Of a stretch of DNA of 64,000 nt, positions 26,194 to 35,058 are shown piece after piece; the first letter of the stretch is position 1; each line of letters starts with the position of its first letter. The notes under the pieces are model-generated. The model made no database searches. It was not told the DNA's origin and saw only the letters and a list, made by a program, of their open reading frames with translations. The DNA lies in NCBI RefSeq assembly GCF_004127445.1, contig NZ_QEXM01000041.1:372001-436000 (forward strand), read 5' to 3'. The stretch comes from Streptomyces alfalfae. Its GTDB lineage: Bacteria > Actinomycetota > Actinomycetes > Streptomycetales > Streptomycetaceae. The position numbers and the translations under genes were made by a program.

Positions 26194-26754
26194 TCACAGC
26201 ACTCCCATCAGGGGGCCGCCCGGCAGCGGAACGCCGAGCAGGTTGTTGAAGACCTCGTACGTGACCACGGAGAGCCCGGCGGCGATCAGCGGGTCGCGGT
26301 CGAGGTGGCGGCTGCCGAGGGCGTAGGCGGAGCCCCAGAACAGCAGGGCGCCCGCGATGGGGAAGCCGACCGGCTCGATGAGGACGGCGGTGGCGAGGAA
26401 GACGCCCGCCAGGAGCAGCACGGTCCGCCAGTCGGCGGGTTCGGAGAGGTCGATGTCCTCGCCGCCCTCGGCCTCGCCCCGCCCGCCGCGCAGCACGTCG
26501 ACGGCGAGCAGGACGGCGACGACGAGCAGTCCGACGCCGACAGCGACGGGCACGGTCTTGGGCCCGATGGGGCCGCGCTGGGCGATCTCGACGTCCATGG
26601 TGAGCGCGTCGGTGAGGACGAGCACGCCGAGGGCGAGGAGCAGGACGCCGACGCCGAGTTCGGAGTGCTCGCGCAGCCAGGCGCGGCGGGAGCGGCCGCC
26701 TGTGCCCTCGGGGCCGGCGCCGGTCGTGGTGGTGGTGGTGTCGGGGGTGGTCAC
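26194..26754 (-). CDS. tctB: Tripartite tricarboxylate transporter small permease
   Basis: The 186-residue small membrane subunit has four helices, with HSELGVGVLLLALGVLVLTD at the start and typical TctB spacing. The N-terminus carries a run of six Thr after TTPD. The GTG start overlaps the tctC stop (GTGA), while tctA begins immediately downstream. The linker between helices 2 and 3 is acidic and longer than in many homologues. Confidence 0.88.
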   Translation of the reverse strand: MTTPDTTTTTTGAGPEGTGGRSRRAWLREHSELGVGVLLLALGVLVLTDALTMDVEIAQRGPIGPKTVPVAVGVGLLVVAVLLAVDVLRGGRGEAEGGEDIDLSEPADWRTVLLLAGVFLATAVLIEPVGFPIAGALLFWGSAYALGSRHLDRDPLIAAGLSVVTYEVFNNLLGVPLPGGPLMGVL

Positions 26755-27734
26755 AGTCCCAGCTCCTTCAGCACCGACACCACGCGCTTGTCCTGGGCGT
26801 CCAGGAAGTCGCCGAACTTCTCGCCGGTCAGGAAGGCGTCGTCCCAGCCGTTGGTCTTGAGGGACTTCTTCCACTCGGGCGAGGCGTGCAGCTTCTCGAC
26901 GAGGGTGATGAGCTTCTTCCGCTCGGCGTCGCTGATTCCGGGCGGGGCGACGATGCCGCGCCAGTTGGTGAAGTCCACGTCGTAGCCGGACTCCTTGAGG
27001 GTGGGCCCGTCCAAACCCTTCACCCGCTTCGGCCCGGTGACGGCGAGGAGCCTGAGCTCCCCGGACTTGATCTGGTCCAGGTACTCGCCGACGCCGGAGA
27101 CGCCGAAGGCGACCTTGCTGCCGAGGATGGAGGCGAGGAGTTCGCCGCCGCCGTCGAAGGGCACGTAGTTGACCTTCTTCGGGGCGATCCCGGCGGCGCG
27201 CGCCATCAGCATCGGGGCCAGGTGGTCGGGGCCGCCGGGCGAGGAGCCGCCGCCCACGGGCAGCTTGCCGGGGTTCTCCCGCCACGCCCCGATGAGCTGG
27301 TCGATGGTCTTGTACGGGGAGTTCTCGGCGACCACCACGACGTCCTGCTCCTCGGTGAGGCGGGCGATCGGGGTGGTGTCGCCGAGGCTCTTCGGGGAGT
27401 GGTTGGAGCGGGCGGCGCCGACGACGCCGAGGCCCATGGACATGGCGAGCTTGCCGTTGCCGTGCTCGCCGACGAGCCGGGTCAGGCCGACGGTGCCGCC
27501 GGCGCCGGGCAGGTTGTAGACCTCGATGTTGTGGGTGAGTCCGGCGTCCTCGGCGTTCTTCGCCGCGGTGCGGGCGGTGATGTCGTAACCGCCGCCGGGG
27601 GTGTTGGGGACCATGAAGCGCAGGCCGGGGATCTGGGTGCCGGTGTCGGCGCCGCTGCCCGTGGTGAGCAGCGGCGGCGCCACGAGCACGAGGAGGGCGG
27701 CCCCCAGCAGGGCGAGCGGTGTGCGCAGCCGCAC
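26751..27734 (-). CDS. tctC: Tripartite tricarboxylate transporter substrate-binding protein
   Basis: The 327-residue extracytoplasmic receptor begins with a hydrophobic signal or anchor (RLRTPLALLGAALLVLVA). It has no Cys in a lipobox, so it is probably membrane-tethered or secreted rather than a lipoprotein. Conserved segments are FMVPNTPGGGYDITART, LPGAGGTVGLTRLVGE, KKVNYVPFDGGGELLASILG and FGVSGVGEYLDQIKSGELRLLAVT. The GTG at 27734 has AGGTGG suitably placed upstream. It is the first gene of tctCBA and is divergent from a response regulator. Confidence 0.9.
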   Translation of the reverse strand: MRLRTPLALLGAALLVLVAPPLLTTGSGADTGTQIPGLRFMVPNTPGGGYDITARTAAKNAEDAGLTHNIEVYNLPGAGGTVGLTRLVGEHGNGKLAMSMGLGVVGAARSNHSPKSLGDTTPIARLTEEQDVVVVAENSPYKTIDQLIGAWRENPGKLPVGGGSSPGGPDHLAPMLMARAAGIAPKKVNYVPFDGGGELLASILGSKVAFGVSGVGEYLDQIKSGELRLLAVTGPKRVKGLDGPTLKESGYDVDFTNWRGIVAPPGISDAERKKLITLVEKLHASPEWKKSLKTNGWDDAFLTGEKFGDFLDAQDKRVVSVLKELGL

Positions 27735-27901
27735 GTGTGCCACCACCTGTCGGTACGTCGAGGGGGCGCCGGGGAGGGACGCCCCCGGGGGACGGGGTAT
27801 GTGTGAGGTGGCCCACATGTTGCCCGGGTGTTAACAACCTGTCTCTCTTCCGGAATCAACGGACGTTGTGGTCGTTGTGGTCGCGCCCATAGCCTGCGGC
27901 G

Positions 27902-28588
27902 ATGACAAGGGTCCTGGTCGTGGACGACGACTTCATGGTCGCGAAGCTGCACAGCAGGTACGTCTCCACGGTCGAGGGGTTCGCGGTGGTCGGCGTCGCG
28001 CACAGCGGCGCGGAGGCGGTGCGCCTGGCCGCGGACGTCCGCCCCGACCTCGTGCTCCTCGACGTCTACCTGCCCGACATGGACGGCATCGCGGTGCTGC
28101 GGGAGCTGCGGGCGGCGGAGGAGCGCGATCCGGGGCGGCAGCCGGTGGACGCGCTGTTCATCACGGCCGCGCGGGACGCGGAGATCGTACGGGCCGCGCT
28201 GCGGGCGGGCGCCCTGCACTATCTGATCAAGCCGTTCAACCAGGCGGCGCTGCGGGAGCAGTTGCGGCACGTGGCGGCGGTGCGGGCGCGGCTCGACGGC
28301 CTCGCCGAGGCCCGCCAGGAGGACGTCGACCGGATCTTCGGCACCCGGCCGCCGGGCTCCCGCGAACTGCCGAAGGGCCTCGCCGCGCACACCGCGGACC
28401 TGGTCGAGCAGACCCTGCGCGACCACCCGGGCGGCCTCTCGGCGTCGGAGTGCGCGGCGGCCGGCGCCCTCTCCCGGGTCAGCGCCCGCCGCTATCTGGA
28501 GTTCTTCGCCGAGACGGGGCGCGCGGCCGTGACGCTGCGGTACGGCGGGACGGGGCGCCCCGAGCGGCGGTACCGGTGGACGGGGTGA
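27902..28588 (+). CDS. CitB/DctR-type response regulator (no adjacent histidine kinase)
   Basis: The 228-residue protein has a receiver domain with acidic pocket VDDD, phospho-acceptor Asp54 (LLDVYLPD), Thr/Ser switch FITAARD and Lys in LIKPF. A C-terminal helix-turn-helix (about 165-215: GLSASECAAAGALSRVSARRYLEF) of the CitB type follows. It lies divergent from tctCBA, so activation of tricarboxylate uptake is the natural inference. CitA/DcuS-type sensor kinases are normally encoded next door. None lies on either side here, and an LPMO gene follows 194 bp downstream. Confidence 0.9.
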   Translation: MTRVLVVDDDFMVAKLHSRYVSTVEGFAVVGVAHSGAEAVRLAADVRPDLVLLDVYLPDMDGIAVLRELRAAEERDPGRQPVDALFITAARDAEIVRAALRAGALHYLIKPFNQAALREQLRHVAAVRARLDGLAEARQEDVDRIFGTRPPGSRELPKGLAAHTADLVEQTLRDHPGGLSASECAAAGALSRVSARRYLEFFAETGRAAVTLRYGGTGRPERRYRWTG

Positions 28589-28782
28589 GCGGTGGGCTGG
28601 CGAGCCGTGGACGGGGAGCCGTGGCGGTGCCGAAACGGGCATCCCGGACGTGACCTGAGCTGAGCCTGAGCCCTTCCTCAACGCAGCCATAAGGATCACC
28701 GTCTCCCGCTCCCAGCAGGGGATTCCGCGGATTTCGGGGGTTAGTTTTCACTCCCCCGAACCGCAGTTGAGGAGAACCACCC

Positions 28783-29793
28783 ATGCTCGCTCGTCGCAAG
28801 GCCGCCGCGTTCGCCGCCGCCGGCGTCGCCCCGCTGGCCCTGACCGTCCTCACGGCCACGCCCGCCGCCGCGCACGGCTCGATGACGGACCCGGTGAGCC
28901 GGGTGTCCGCCTGCTTCCAGGAGGGGCCCGAGTCTCCGGAGTCGGCCGCCTGCAAGGCCGCCGTCGCCGCAGGCGGCACGCAGGCCCTCTACGACTGGAA
29001 CGGGGTGAACATCGCCAACGCCGCGGGCAAGTCGAAGGAGATCATCCCCGACGGCGAGCTGTGCAGCGCGGGCAACGACAAGTACCGGGGCCTCGACCTG
29101 CCGCGCGCCGACTGGCCGTCCAGCACGCTCGCCGCGGGCGACCACACCTTCCGCTACAGGGCCACCGCCCCGCACCGGGGCTCCTTCGCGCTGTACCTCA
29201 CGAAGGACTCGTACGACCCGTCGAAGCCCCTGAAGTGGTCGGACCTGGAGGCCGAGCCGTTCGCGGAGGTCACCGACCCGAAGCTGGTGAACGGTGAGTA
29301 CGTCTTCGACGGGAAGGTCCCGGCGAGGTCGGGCCGCCACCTCGTCTACTCGATCTGGCAGCGCTCGGACTCCCCCGAGGCGTTCTACACCTGCTCCGAC
29401 GTCGTCTTCGGCAAGGACAGCGGCGGCTCGGCCCCCGCCCCGGCCGCCTCCGCGCCCTCCGACGAGGACATCGCGGCCGGTGCCGGCAAGTCGTCGGTCG
29501 AGCACCACGGCCACGGTGACGCCGACGCGAAGACCGGCGCCGAGGTCACCGCGCCCGCCCCGGCCGCCGAGACCGAGGCCGGGGCCGCCGGCGAGGAGGC
29601 GTCCGGCAATCGGCCCGCGGCCAAGGGCGGCGCCGAGAAGCCCGTCACCGCCGCGGACGACCGCCTCGCCGAGACCGGCGGCTCCGGCGCCACCTCCTAC
29701 CTCGCGATCGGCGGGGCCGCCGCGCTGGCCGTCGGCGCCGCCGCGATGTTCGCCACGACCCGCCGCAGGGCCGCCGGACGCCACGGCCGCTGA
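28783..29793 (+). CDS. AA10 lytic polysaccharide monooxygenase with LAETG sortase signal
   Basis: The 336-residue protein is a copper oxidase acting on chitin or cellulose. The signal peptide ends TPAAA before His31, which becomes the N-terminal copper ligand. The second histidine-brace residue is His131 in TAPHRGSFALYL. The catalytic domain runs to about 205. A Ser/Ala/Glu-rich linker follows. Residues 295-299 are LAETG, then a hydrophobic helix and a basic tail, a class E sortase signal that would link it to the cell wall. Most LPMOs are free or carry a binding module, so anchoring is notable. A GGAG site precedes the ATG. Confidence 0.93.
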   Translation: MLARRKAAAFAAAGVAPLALTVLTATPAAAHGSMTDPVSRVSACFQEGPESPESAACKAAVAAGGTQALYDWNGVNIANAAGKSKEIIPDGELCSAGNDKYRGLDLPRADWPSSTLAAGDHTFRYRATAPHRGSFALYLTKDSYDPSKPLKWSDLEAEPFAEVTDPKLVNGEYVFDGKVPARSGRHLVYSIWQRSDSPEAFYTCSDVVFGKDSGGSAPAPAASAPSDEDIAAGAGKSSVEHHGHGDADAKTGAEVTAPAPAAETEAGAAGEEASGNRPAAKGGAEKPVTAADDRLAETGGSGATSYLAIGGAAALAVGAAAMFATTRRRAAGRHGR

Positions 29794-29833
29794 GCGCCCG
29801 TCGCACGACCCGGCCGGAGCGGCGCGCGGCGGT

Positions 29834-30153
29834 TCAGCGGTTCGGGGCCGCGAGCCCCGACCCGTACGCCGCGATGCCCAGGTGTGCGCGGGCCCGCGCG
29901 ATGCCCAGGTGTGCGCGGGCCCGCGCGCCCAGCTTCGTGAAGAGCCTGGCCACGTGCGCCTTGACGGTGGCCACCGTGATGTCCATGACGACGACGTCGG
30001 GGCGCAGGTCATCGGCGGGAGCCACCGCCTCGGCGCCCGTTCCCGCCTCGCCACGACCTCGATGCCCGCGGTGTCGGACATCAGCACCCGCAGCCCGGCC
30101 CGCGCCAGCGGCTGGCCGTCCGCGAGCGCCACGCGGACGGCCCCTCCACTCAT
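29834..30153 (-). pseudogene. Remnant of a NarL/LuxR-type response regulator
   Basis: An ATG at 30153 starts a normal receiver N-terminus (VRVALADGQPLARAGLRVLM). A frameshift follows after about 40 codons. A second frame shows RPDVVVMDI, the phospho-acceptor strand, and this is joined directly to TVKAHVARLFTKLGARA, the end of a LuxR helix-turn-helix. Nearly all of the second half of the receiver and most of the DNA-binding domain are deleted. A 27-bp tandem duplication repeats ARARAHLGI at the C-terminus. It lies between the LPMO and imuB-like genes and would not function. Confidence 0.75.
29873..29926. repeat. 27-bp tandem duplication in the dead response-regulator gene
   Basis: Two identical 27-bp copies (29873-29899 and 29900-29926) both encode ARARAHLGI on the minus strand. 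The unmutated copies suggest the duplication is recent relative to the decay. Confidence 0.8.
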
Positions 30154-30203
30154 CGGGCCGTTCCCTTCGGCAGGGGCGGCCGGGCCGAGACCAGGAAGCC
30201 GCT

Positions 30204-30397
30204 CCCGGGGCGTCGCGCGCCGTCGTGGCCCCCGCGCTGCTCGCGCCGGTGTGCGCGCTGACCGGCCTCGCGCTCGGCACGGTTGCGGCAGGCCGCGGGC
30301 GCCGCGGCCTCGGCGGTCGGCATGCTCCTGCCGCTCCCGGCGCTCCTCGGCGGCAAGAGGCACCGCTGGGTCAAGGAGACGGGCGACGCGATGCGGC
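30204..30397 (+). pseudogene. Frameshifted membrane-protein fragment
   Basis: One frame gives SRAVVAPALLAPVCALTGLALGTVAA. A plus-one shift near 30285 restores a matching continuation GAAASAVGMLLPLPALLGGKRHRWV with a soluble end KETGDAMRLGR. Two hydrophobic helices and a basic turn suggest the end of a transmembrane protein. No start is visible, and the family is not recognisable. It lies between the broken response regulator and the imuB-like gene. Confidence 0.4.
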
Positions 30398-31416
30398 TAG
30401 GCCGCCAGGGTGCCCGGGACGATCGCGCCGGGGCCGAACTTCGCCCGTGCGCGGTCGGCGACCTCCTCGATGCGGCGGGCCTTCTCGTCCGCCGGGTCGA
30501 ACGTCAGCTGGTGGGCGGCGTGTTCGGCGGGCGCCAGGCCCTCGGCGCGCAGGGACAGGGCGCGCACCCTGGCCCGCTGGAGGCCGAGCGCCTCGTACAT
30601 GCGGTACGCGGTCGTGGTCAGCGCGGTGGAGTGGGCGGTCGGCTCGGGCAGGGTCCTGGTCCTGGTGGTCGTGGAGCGGTCCGCGTACCGCACGGTGAGG
30701 GTCAGCGTGCGGCACACCTGGTCCTCGCCGCGCATCCTCGCGCCCAGCTCCTCCGCGCCGGAGAGCAGGGCGCGGCGGTGCCGGAAGGGGTCGAGCTCAT
30801 CGCGGGGGAAGGGCCGTTCCACGGCGACCGAGCGGGCGGCGGCGTTGGGCACGACCGTGCCGCGGTCGATGCCCCGCGCCTTCTCGCGCAGCTCGCGGCC
30901 CGCGCGGACGCCGACGAGCCGCTGCAGGGTGGACAGGGGCGCGGCGCCGACCTTCCCGAGGGAGTCGAGGCCGTACTCGCAGAGGGTGCGGGCGGTGGCG
31001 CGGCCGATGCCGGGCAGCTCGGCGACCGGCCGGTCGGCGAGGAAGTCCCGTACGCCGTCGGGGCCCTCGGGCACCGCCCTGGTCACGCCGGGGGCGGCGT
31101 CGCGCGCGGCCATCCGGGCCAGCATGGGCCCGGGCCCGGCGCCGATCGCGCACTCGACCCCGTACAGCGCGAGTGCCCGTACGCGGATCAGCGCGGCGAG
31201 GTCGACGGGGCTCCGGCCGAAGTACCGCCGCGCGCCGCGCAGGTCCACCAGCGCGGCGTCGGGCGGCAGCGCCTCCACCTGCGGGGTGAACTCGCCGAGC
31301 AGGGCCATCAGCTGGGGCAGCGCGGCCTCGTACATGGGCGTCAGCAGGAACCGCACGTAGAGCGTCCCGCCCTCGGTCCGCCCGCTCATCTCCCTCACCT
31401 CGCTCGCCTCGCTCAT
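30397..31416 (-). CDS. ImuB-like Y-family polymerase homologue, probably catalytically inactive
   Basis: The 339-residue protein has Y-family little-finger and thumb features (VAELPGIGRATARTLCEYGLDSLGKV, the helix-hairpin-helix, then REKARGIDRGTV). It lacks the N-terminal catalytic strand with the first metal-binding Asp. The second catalytic motif SIDE is replaced by LPPDAALVDL. It is also shorter than DinB enzymes. This fits an accessory ImuB-like factor that tethers DnaE2 to the replication clamp, as in the mycobacterial mutasome. The ATG overlaps the dnaE2 stop (ATGA). No ImuA'-like RecA-fold gene is in the window. Confidence 0.7.
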   Translation of the reverse strand: MSEASEVREMSGRTEGGTLYVRFLLTPMYEAALPQLMALLGEFTPQVEALPPDAALVDLRGARRYFGRSPVDLAALIRVRALALYGVECAIGAGPGPMLARMAARDAAPGVTRAVPEGPDGVRDFLADRPVAELPGIGRATARTLCEYGLDSLGKVGAAPLSTLQRLVGVRAGRELREKARGIDRGTVVPNAAARSVAVERPFPRDELDPFRHRRALLSGAEELGARMRGEDQVCRTLTLTVRYADRSTTTRTRTLPEPTAHSTALTTTAYRMYEALGLQRARVRALSLRAEGLAPAEHAAHQLTFDPADEKARRIEEVADRARAKFGPGAIVPGTLAA

Positions 31417-34400
31417 CCCGCGCTCCCCGGACTCTGGTGCCACAGCTTCCTGCTGACGCCCGCGGGGCCCTCGCCCGGCGGCCGGAGGTCCGCCCAGGGG
31501 TTCATCCGGAACCCGGTGGGCATCTCGATGCGCCGCGCGGTGGGCGCCGGGGCGGCCCCCTGCGCACAGGCCGGTTCGGGTTCGGGCTCGGGTTCGGGCT
31601 CCGCGAGGCGTCGCGCCACCGCCTCCAGGCCGCCCTCCTTGCGCAGCTCCACCAGTTCCGCCAGGTTCCACGCCGCCGCGCCCACCACGCTGAAGCTGCG
31701 GGGGCTGCGGCGCTGCACCACGCCGCGGACCAGCAGCAGCCAGGAGTGGAAGACGGTGTGCGCGCACCGTTCGTGCGCGTCCTCGAAGAAGGCCAGGTCG
31801 ACCAGGCCGGTGCCGTCGTCCAGGGTCGTGAAGATGACGCGCTTGCCGGAGCGGAGCGGCGGGGTCTGCGTGGCCGCCTTGGCGCCCGCGACCAGGATGG
31901 TCGTCCCGTCCTCGGCCTCGCGGAGCCGCCGGGCGCTGAGGACGCCCAGCTCGGCGAGGAAGTCGCGGTGGTCGCCCATGAGGTGGCGCGAGGAGTCCAT
32001 GCCGAGGACGCCGAGTTCGGCGCTGAGCCGCTCCGCGTCGTCGAGGTCGGGCAGCCCCGCCGGCGCGGTGCCGCGCCCGCCGGCCAGCGGGAGCTGCCCC
32101 CCGGCGGTCCCCCGGGTGCCGCGCCGCAGCTCCGCCAGGTGCAGTTGCAGGTCACGGCGGTTGGCGCCGAACGCGTCGAGCGCGCCGACCTGGGCGAGCC
32201 GCTGGGCGACCGGCTTGGAGGGCCTGGCCCGCTCCCAGAAGTCGACGAGCGAGGCGTAGGGCTGCCCCTCCGTGATGCGCTCCGCCTCGGCCTCGCTGAT
32301 GCCGTGCACGTCGGAGAGGGCGAGCCGGAGCCCCCACGCACGCCGAGGCTCGGACACCAGTTCGATACGGTGAGCGACCGCCGACCGGTTCACGTCGAGC
32401 GGCAGGATCGGCACCCCGCGCCGCCGCGCGTCGGCGAGCAGCAGCCGCTTCGGGTACATCCCGGGGTCGTGCGTGAGCAGCCCGGCGTAGAAGGCGGCCG
32501 GATGGTGGGCCTTCAGCCACGCCGACTGGTAGGTGGGCACGGCGAAGGCCACGGCATGCGCCTTGCAGAAGCCGTACGAGCCGAAGGCCTCGACGATCCC
32601 CCAGGTGCGCTCGATCGTCTCGGCGTCGTACCCCTTGGCCGCCGCGTGCTGCGCGTACCAGATCTTGATCCGCCCCTGCGACTCCGGGTCGGAGAGCCCG
32701 CGCCGCACCCGGTCGGCCTCGCCGCGCCCGCAGCCGGTCATGATGTCCACGATCTCGATGACCTGCTCGTGGAAGACGACGACCCCGTAGGTCTCCGCCA
32801 GCGGCTCCGCCAGGTCGGGGTGCGGGTAGCGGGCGGGGGCGCGGCCGTGCCGCGCCTCGATGAAGGGGCGCACCATGTCGGCCGCGACCGGGCCCGGACG
32901 GAAGAGGGAGATGTCCACCACGAGGTCGTGGAAGGACGACGGCTGGAGCCGGCCGACCAGGTCGCGCTGGCCCGGCGACTCGATCTGGAAGCAGCCGAGC
33001 GTCTCGGTGGACTGGATGAGCCGGTACGTCGCCGGGTCGCCCGGCGGCACCTGGCGCGGGTCGTCGAGGTCGACGGAGACGCCCGTGGCGCGCTCCACCT
33101 CGGCCACCGCGTGCGCCATCGCCGACTGCATCCGCACGCCGAGCACGTCCAGCTTGAGCAGGCCGAGGTCCTCGACGTCGTCCTTGTCGAACTGCGCCAT
33201 GGGCAGACCCTCGCCGCTGGTGGGCACGGTGGGCGTGCGCGCGAGCAGCGAGGCGTCGGAGAGCAGCACCCCGCACGGGTGCATGGCGATGCCGCGCGGC
33301 AGCCCGTCCAGGGCCTCGACGAGGTCCCAGAAGCGCGCGTGGTCGCCCAGCTCCGCGGCGATCTCCCGCAGTTCGGGCAGCTCGGCCATCGCGGTGCGGG
33401 CATCGCGCGCGCGGATGTGCGGGAAGGCCTTGGCGATCCGGTCGATGTCGGCCGGGTCCATGGACAGGGCGGCGCCCACGTCGCGTACGGCGTGGCGCAC
33501 CCGGTAGGTCTCGGGCATGGCGACCGTCGCGACCCGCTCGGCGCCGAAGCGGTCGATGATCGCGCGGTAGACCTCGATGCGGCGGGCCGACTCGACGTCG
33601 ATGTCGATGTCCGGCAGGACGGGCCGCCGTGTGGACAGGAACCGCTCCATGAGCAGCCCGTGCTCGACGGGGTCGGCGTGCGCGATGCCGATGAGGTGGT
33701 TGACGAGGGACCCGGCGCCCGAGCCGCGCGCCGCGACCCGGATGCCGAGACCGCGCACGTCGTCGACCACCTGGGCCACGGTGAGGAAGTAGGAGGCGAA
33801 GCCGTGGTGGGCGATGACGTCCAGCTCTTCGTGCATCCGCTCCCAGTACGCGCGCCGGGAGGCGTAGCCGCGCAGCACCATGCCCGCCGCGGCCCGCGAG
33901 GCGAGGACGCGCTGCGCGGTGCGGCGCCCCGCGCCGACCAGGTGGGGCTCGGGGAAGTGCACGGAGCCGATGCCGATGTCGTCCTCGGGGTCGACCACGC
34001 ACTCGGCGGCGGTCGCCCGGGTCTGTTCGAGCAGGCGGTGGGCGGTGTCGCGGCGGAACCCCGCGGCCTCGACGACCCGCTCGGCGACGGCCAGCATGGT
34101 GTCGGCGTCCTTCAGCCAGCGCTCCCCGCCGTCGAGCTCCTTGGCCGGGTCGACGGGGACGAGGCGGCGCGCGGCGTCGAGGACGTCGGCGACGGGGCCC
34201 TGGCCCGGGTCGGCGTAGCGCACGGCGTTGCTCAGGACGGGGCGCACGCCCTGTTCGGCGGCGAAGCCGAGGGTGCGGGCGGCGAGGCGGAGCGACCCCG
34301 GGCCCGTGCCCTCGCGGCCGTGCCAGACGGACTCCAGGCGCAGGGCGTCGCCGTACCGCTCGCGCCAGGGCGCGAGGAGCCGGGCGGCGCGGTCGGGGCG

Positions 34401-34883
34401 GCCCGCGGCGAGCGCGCGCCCCACGTCGGACGCGGGGCCGAGCAGCACGGTCAGGCCCTCGCCGTGGTTCTCCTCCCACGGCAGGAGGGGCTGCCCCTCG
34501 GGGGCGCGGTGGGCCTCGGTGACCAGGCGGCAGAGCGCCGCCCAGCCGGTGGCGCCGTCGCGGGCGAGGAAGGTCACGCGCGGGGCCGACTCGTCGACGA
34601 AGGCGCCTCCGCGCACGGGGGTCCGCCGCCGCACGCCCCTGGCGGACCCGGGCTCGTCCGGCGTGGGTCCGCCCACCGCGAGTTCGGCCCCGAACAGCGG
34701 CCGGACCCCGGCCTTCGCGCAGGCCTTGGCGAACCGGACGGCGCCCGCGACGCCGTCCCTGTCGGTGAGCGCGAGGGCGTCCATGCCCCGCTCGGCGGCG
34801 CGCTCGGCGAGCCGCTCCGGGTGCGAGGCGCCGTACCGCAGGGAGAACCCGGAGACGGTGTGCAGATGCGTGAACCCGGGCAC
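31413..34883 (-). CDS. dnaE2: Error-prone DNA polymerase III alpha subunit DnaE2
   Basis: The 1156-residue C-family polymerase begins with the PHP domain (THLHTVSGFSLRYGASHPE). The palm motif PDIDIDVESARR carries catalytic Asp residues, and SYGFCKAHAVAFAVPTYQSAWLK is typical. An OB-fold lies near the C-terminus. The length and shortened PHP metal pocket fit DnaE2 rather than replicative DnaE1. It does error-prone bypass or repair synthesis. GTG at 34883 has AGGAGG five bases upstream. A LexA box lies about 66 bp before the start, and the imuB-like gene overlaps its stop. Confidence 0.93.
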   Translation of the reverse strand: MPGFTHLHTVSGFSLRYGASHPERLAERAAERGMDALALTDRDGVAGAVRFAKACAKAGVRPLFGAELAVGGPTPDEPGSARGVRRRTPVRGGAFVDESAPRVTFLARDGATGWAALCRLVTEAHRAPEGQPLLPWEENHGEGLTVLLGPASDVGRALAAGRPDRAARLLAPWRERYGDALRLESVWHGREGTGPGSLRLAARTLGFAAEQGVRPVLSNAVRYADPGQGPVADVLDAARRLVPVDPAKELDGGERWLKDADTMLAVAERVVEAAGFRRDTAHRLLEQTRATAAECVVDPEDDIGIGSVHFPEPHLVGAGRRTAQRVLASRAAAGMVLRGYASRRAYWERMHEELDVIAHHGFASYFLTVAQVVDDVRGLGIRVAARGSGAGSLVNHLIGIAHADPVEHGLLMERFLSTRRPVLPDIDIDVESARRIEVYRAIIDRFGAERVATVAMPETYRVRHAVRDVGAALSMDPADIDRIAKAFPHIRARDARTAMAELPELREIAAELGDHARFWDLVEALDGLPRGIAMHPCGVLLSDASLLARTPTVPTSGEGLPMAQFDKDDVEDLGLLKLDVLGVRMQSAMAHAVAEVERATGVSVDLDDPRQVPPGDPATYRLIQSTETLGCFQIESPGQRDLVGRLQPSSFHDLVVDISLFRPGPVAADMVRPFIEARHGRAPARYPHPDLAEPLAETYGVVVFHEQVIEIVDIMTGCGRGEADRVRRGLSDPESQGRIKIWYAQHAAAKGYDAETIERTWGIVEAFGSYGFCKAHAVAFAVPTYQSAWLKAHHPAAFYAGLLTHDPGMYPKRLLLADARRRGVPILPLDVNRSAVAHRIELVSEPRRAWGLRLALSDVHGISEAEAERITEGQPYASLVDFWERARPSKPVAQRLAQVGALDAFGANRRDLQLHLAELRRGTRGTAGGQLPLAGGRGTAPAGLPDLDDAERLSAELGVLGMDSSRHLMGDHRDFLAELGVLSARRLREAEDGTTILVAGAKAATQTPPLRSGKRVIFTTLDDGTGLVDLAFFEDAHERCAHTVFHSWLLLVRGVVQRRSPRSFSVVGAAAWNLAELVELRKEGGLEAVARRLAEPEPEPEPEPACAQGAAPAPTARRIEMPTGFRMNPWADLRPPGEGPAGVSRKLWHQSPGSAG

Positions 34884-34948
34884 ACGCACCTCCTGTAACC
34901 CTGAACTGAACCGATCCCGTAACCCCCACCTCCACCATAGACCAAGTT

Positions 34949-34964
34949 TCGAACGCGTGTACGA
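34949..34964. promoter_or_regulatory. LexA (SOS) box upstream of dnaE2
   Basis: TCGAAC-GCGT-GTACGA matches the actinomycete LexA consensus TCGAAC-N4-GTTCGA at 11 of 12 specified bases. It lies 66 bp upstream of the dnaE2 start on its strand, and about 95 bp from the divergent membrane gene at 35059. DNA-damage induction of dnaE2-imuB-like is expected from the family. Confidence 0.75.
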
Positions 34965-35058
34965 CACGTGTGCGAAACCCCTCCCCCGGCGCCGCCCGTG
35001 TGGTCCGTTCGGCCCATCCCGCCTGCGAAGACGCCTCCCGGACCGGAGCGTGGGGGCC

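Noticed and set aside
31437..34898. Plus-strand frame of over 1100 codons opposite dnaE2
   Set aside because: Its composition (Gly, Arg, Val, Glu, Ala) mirrors antisense of a high-GC gene, and dnaE2 motifs are intact on the other strand.
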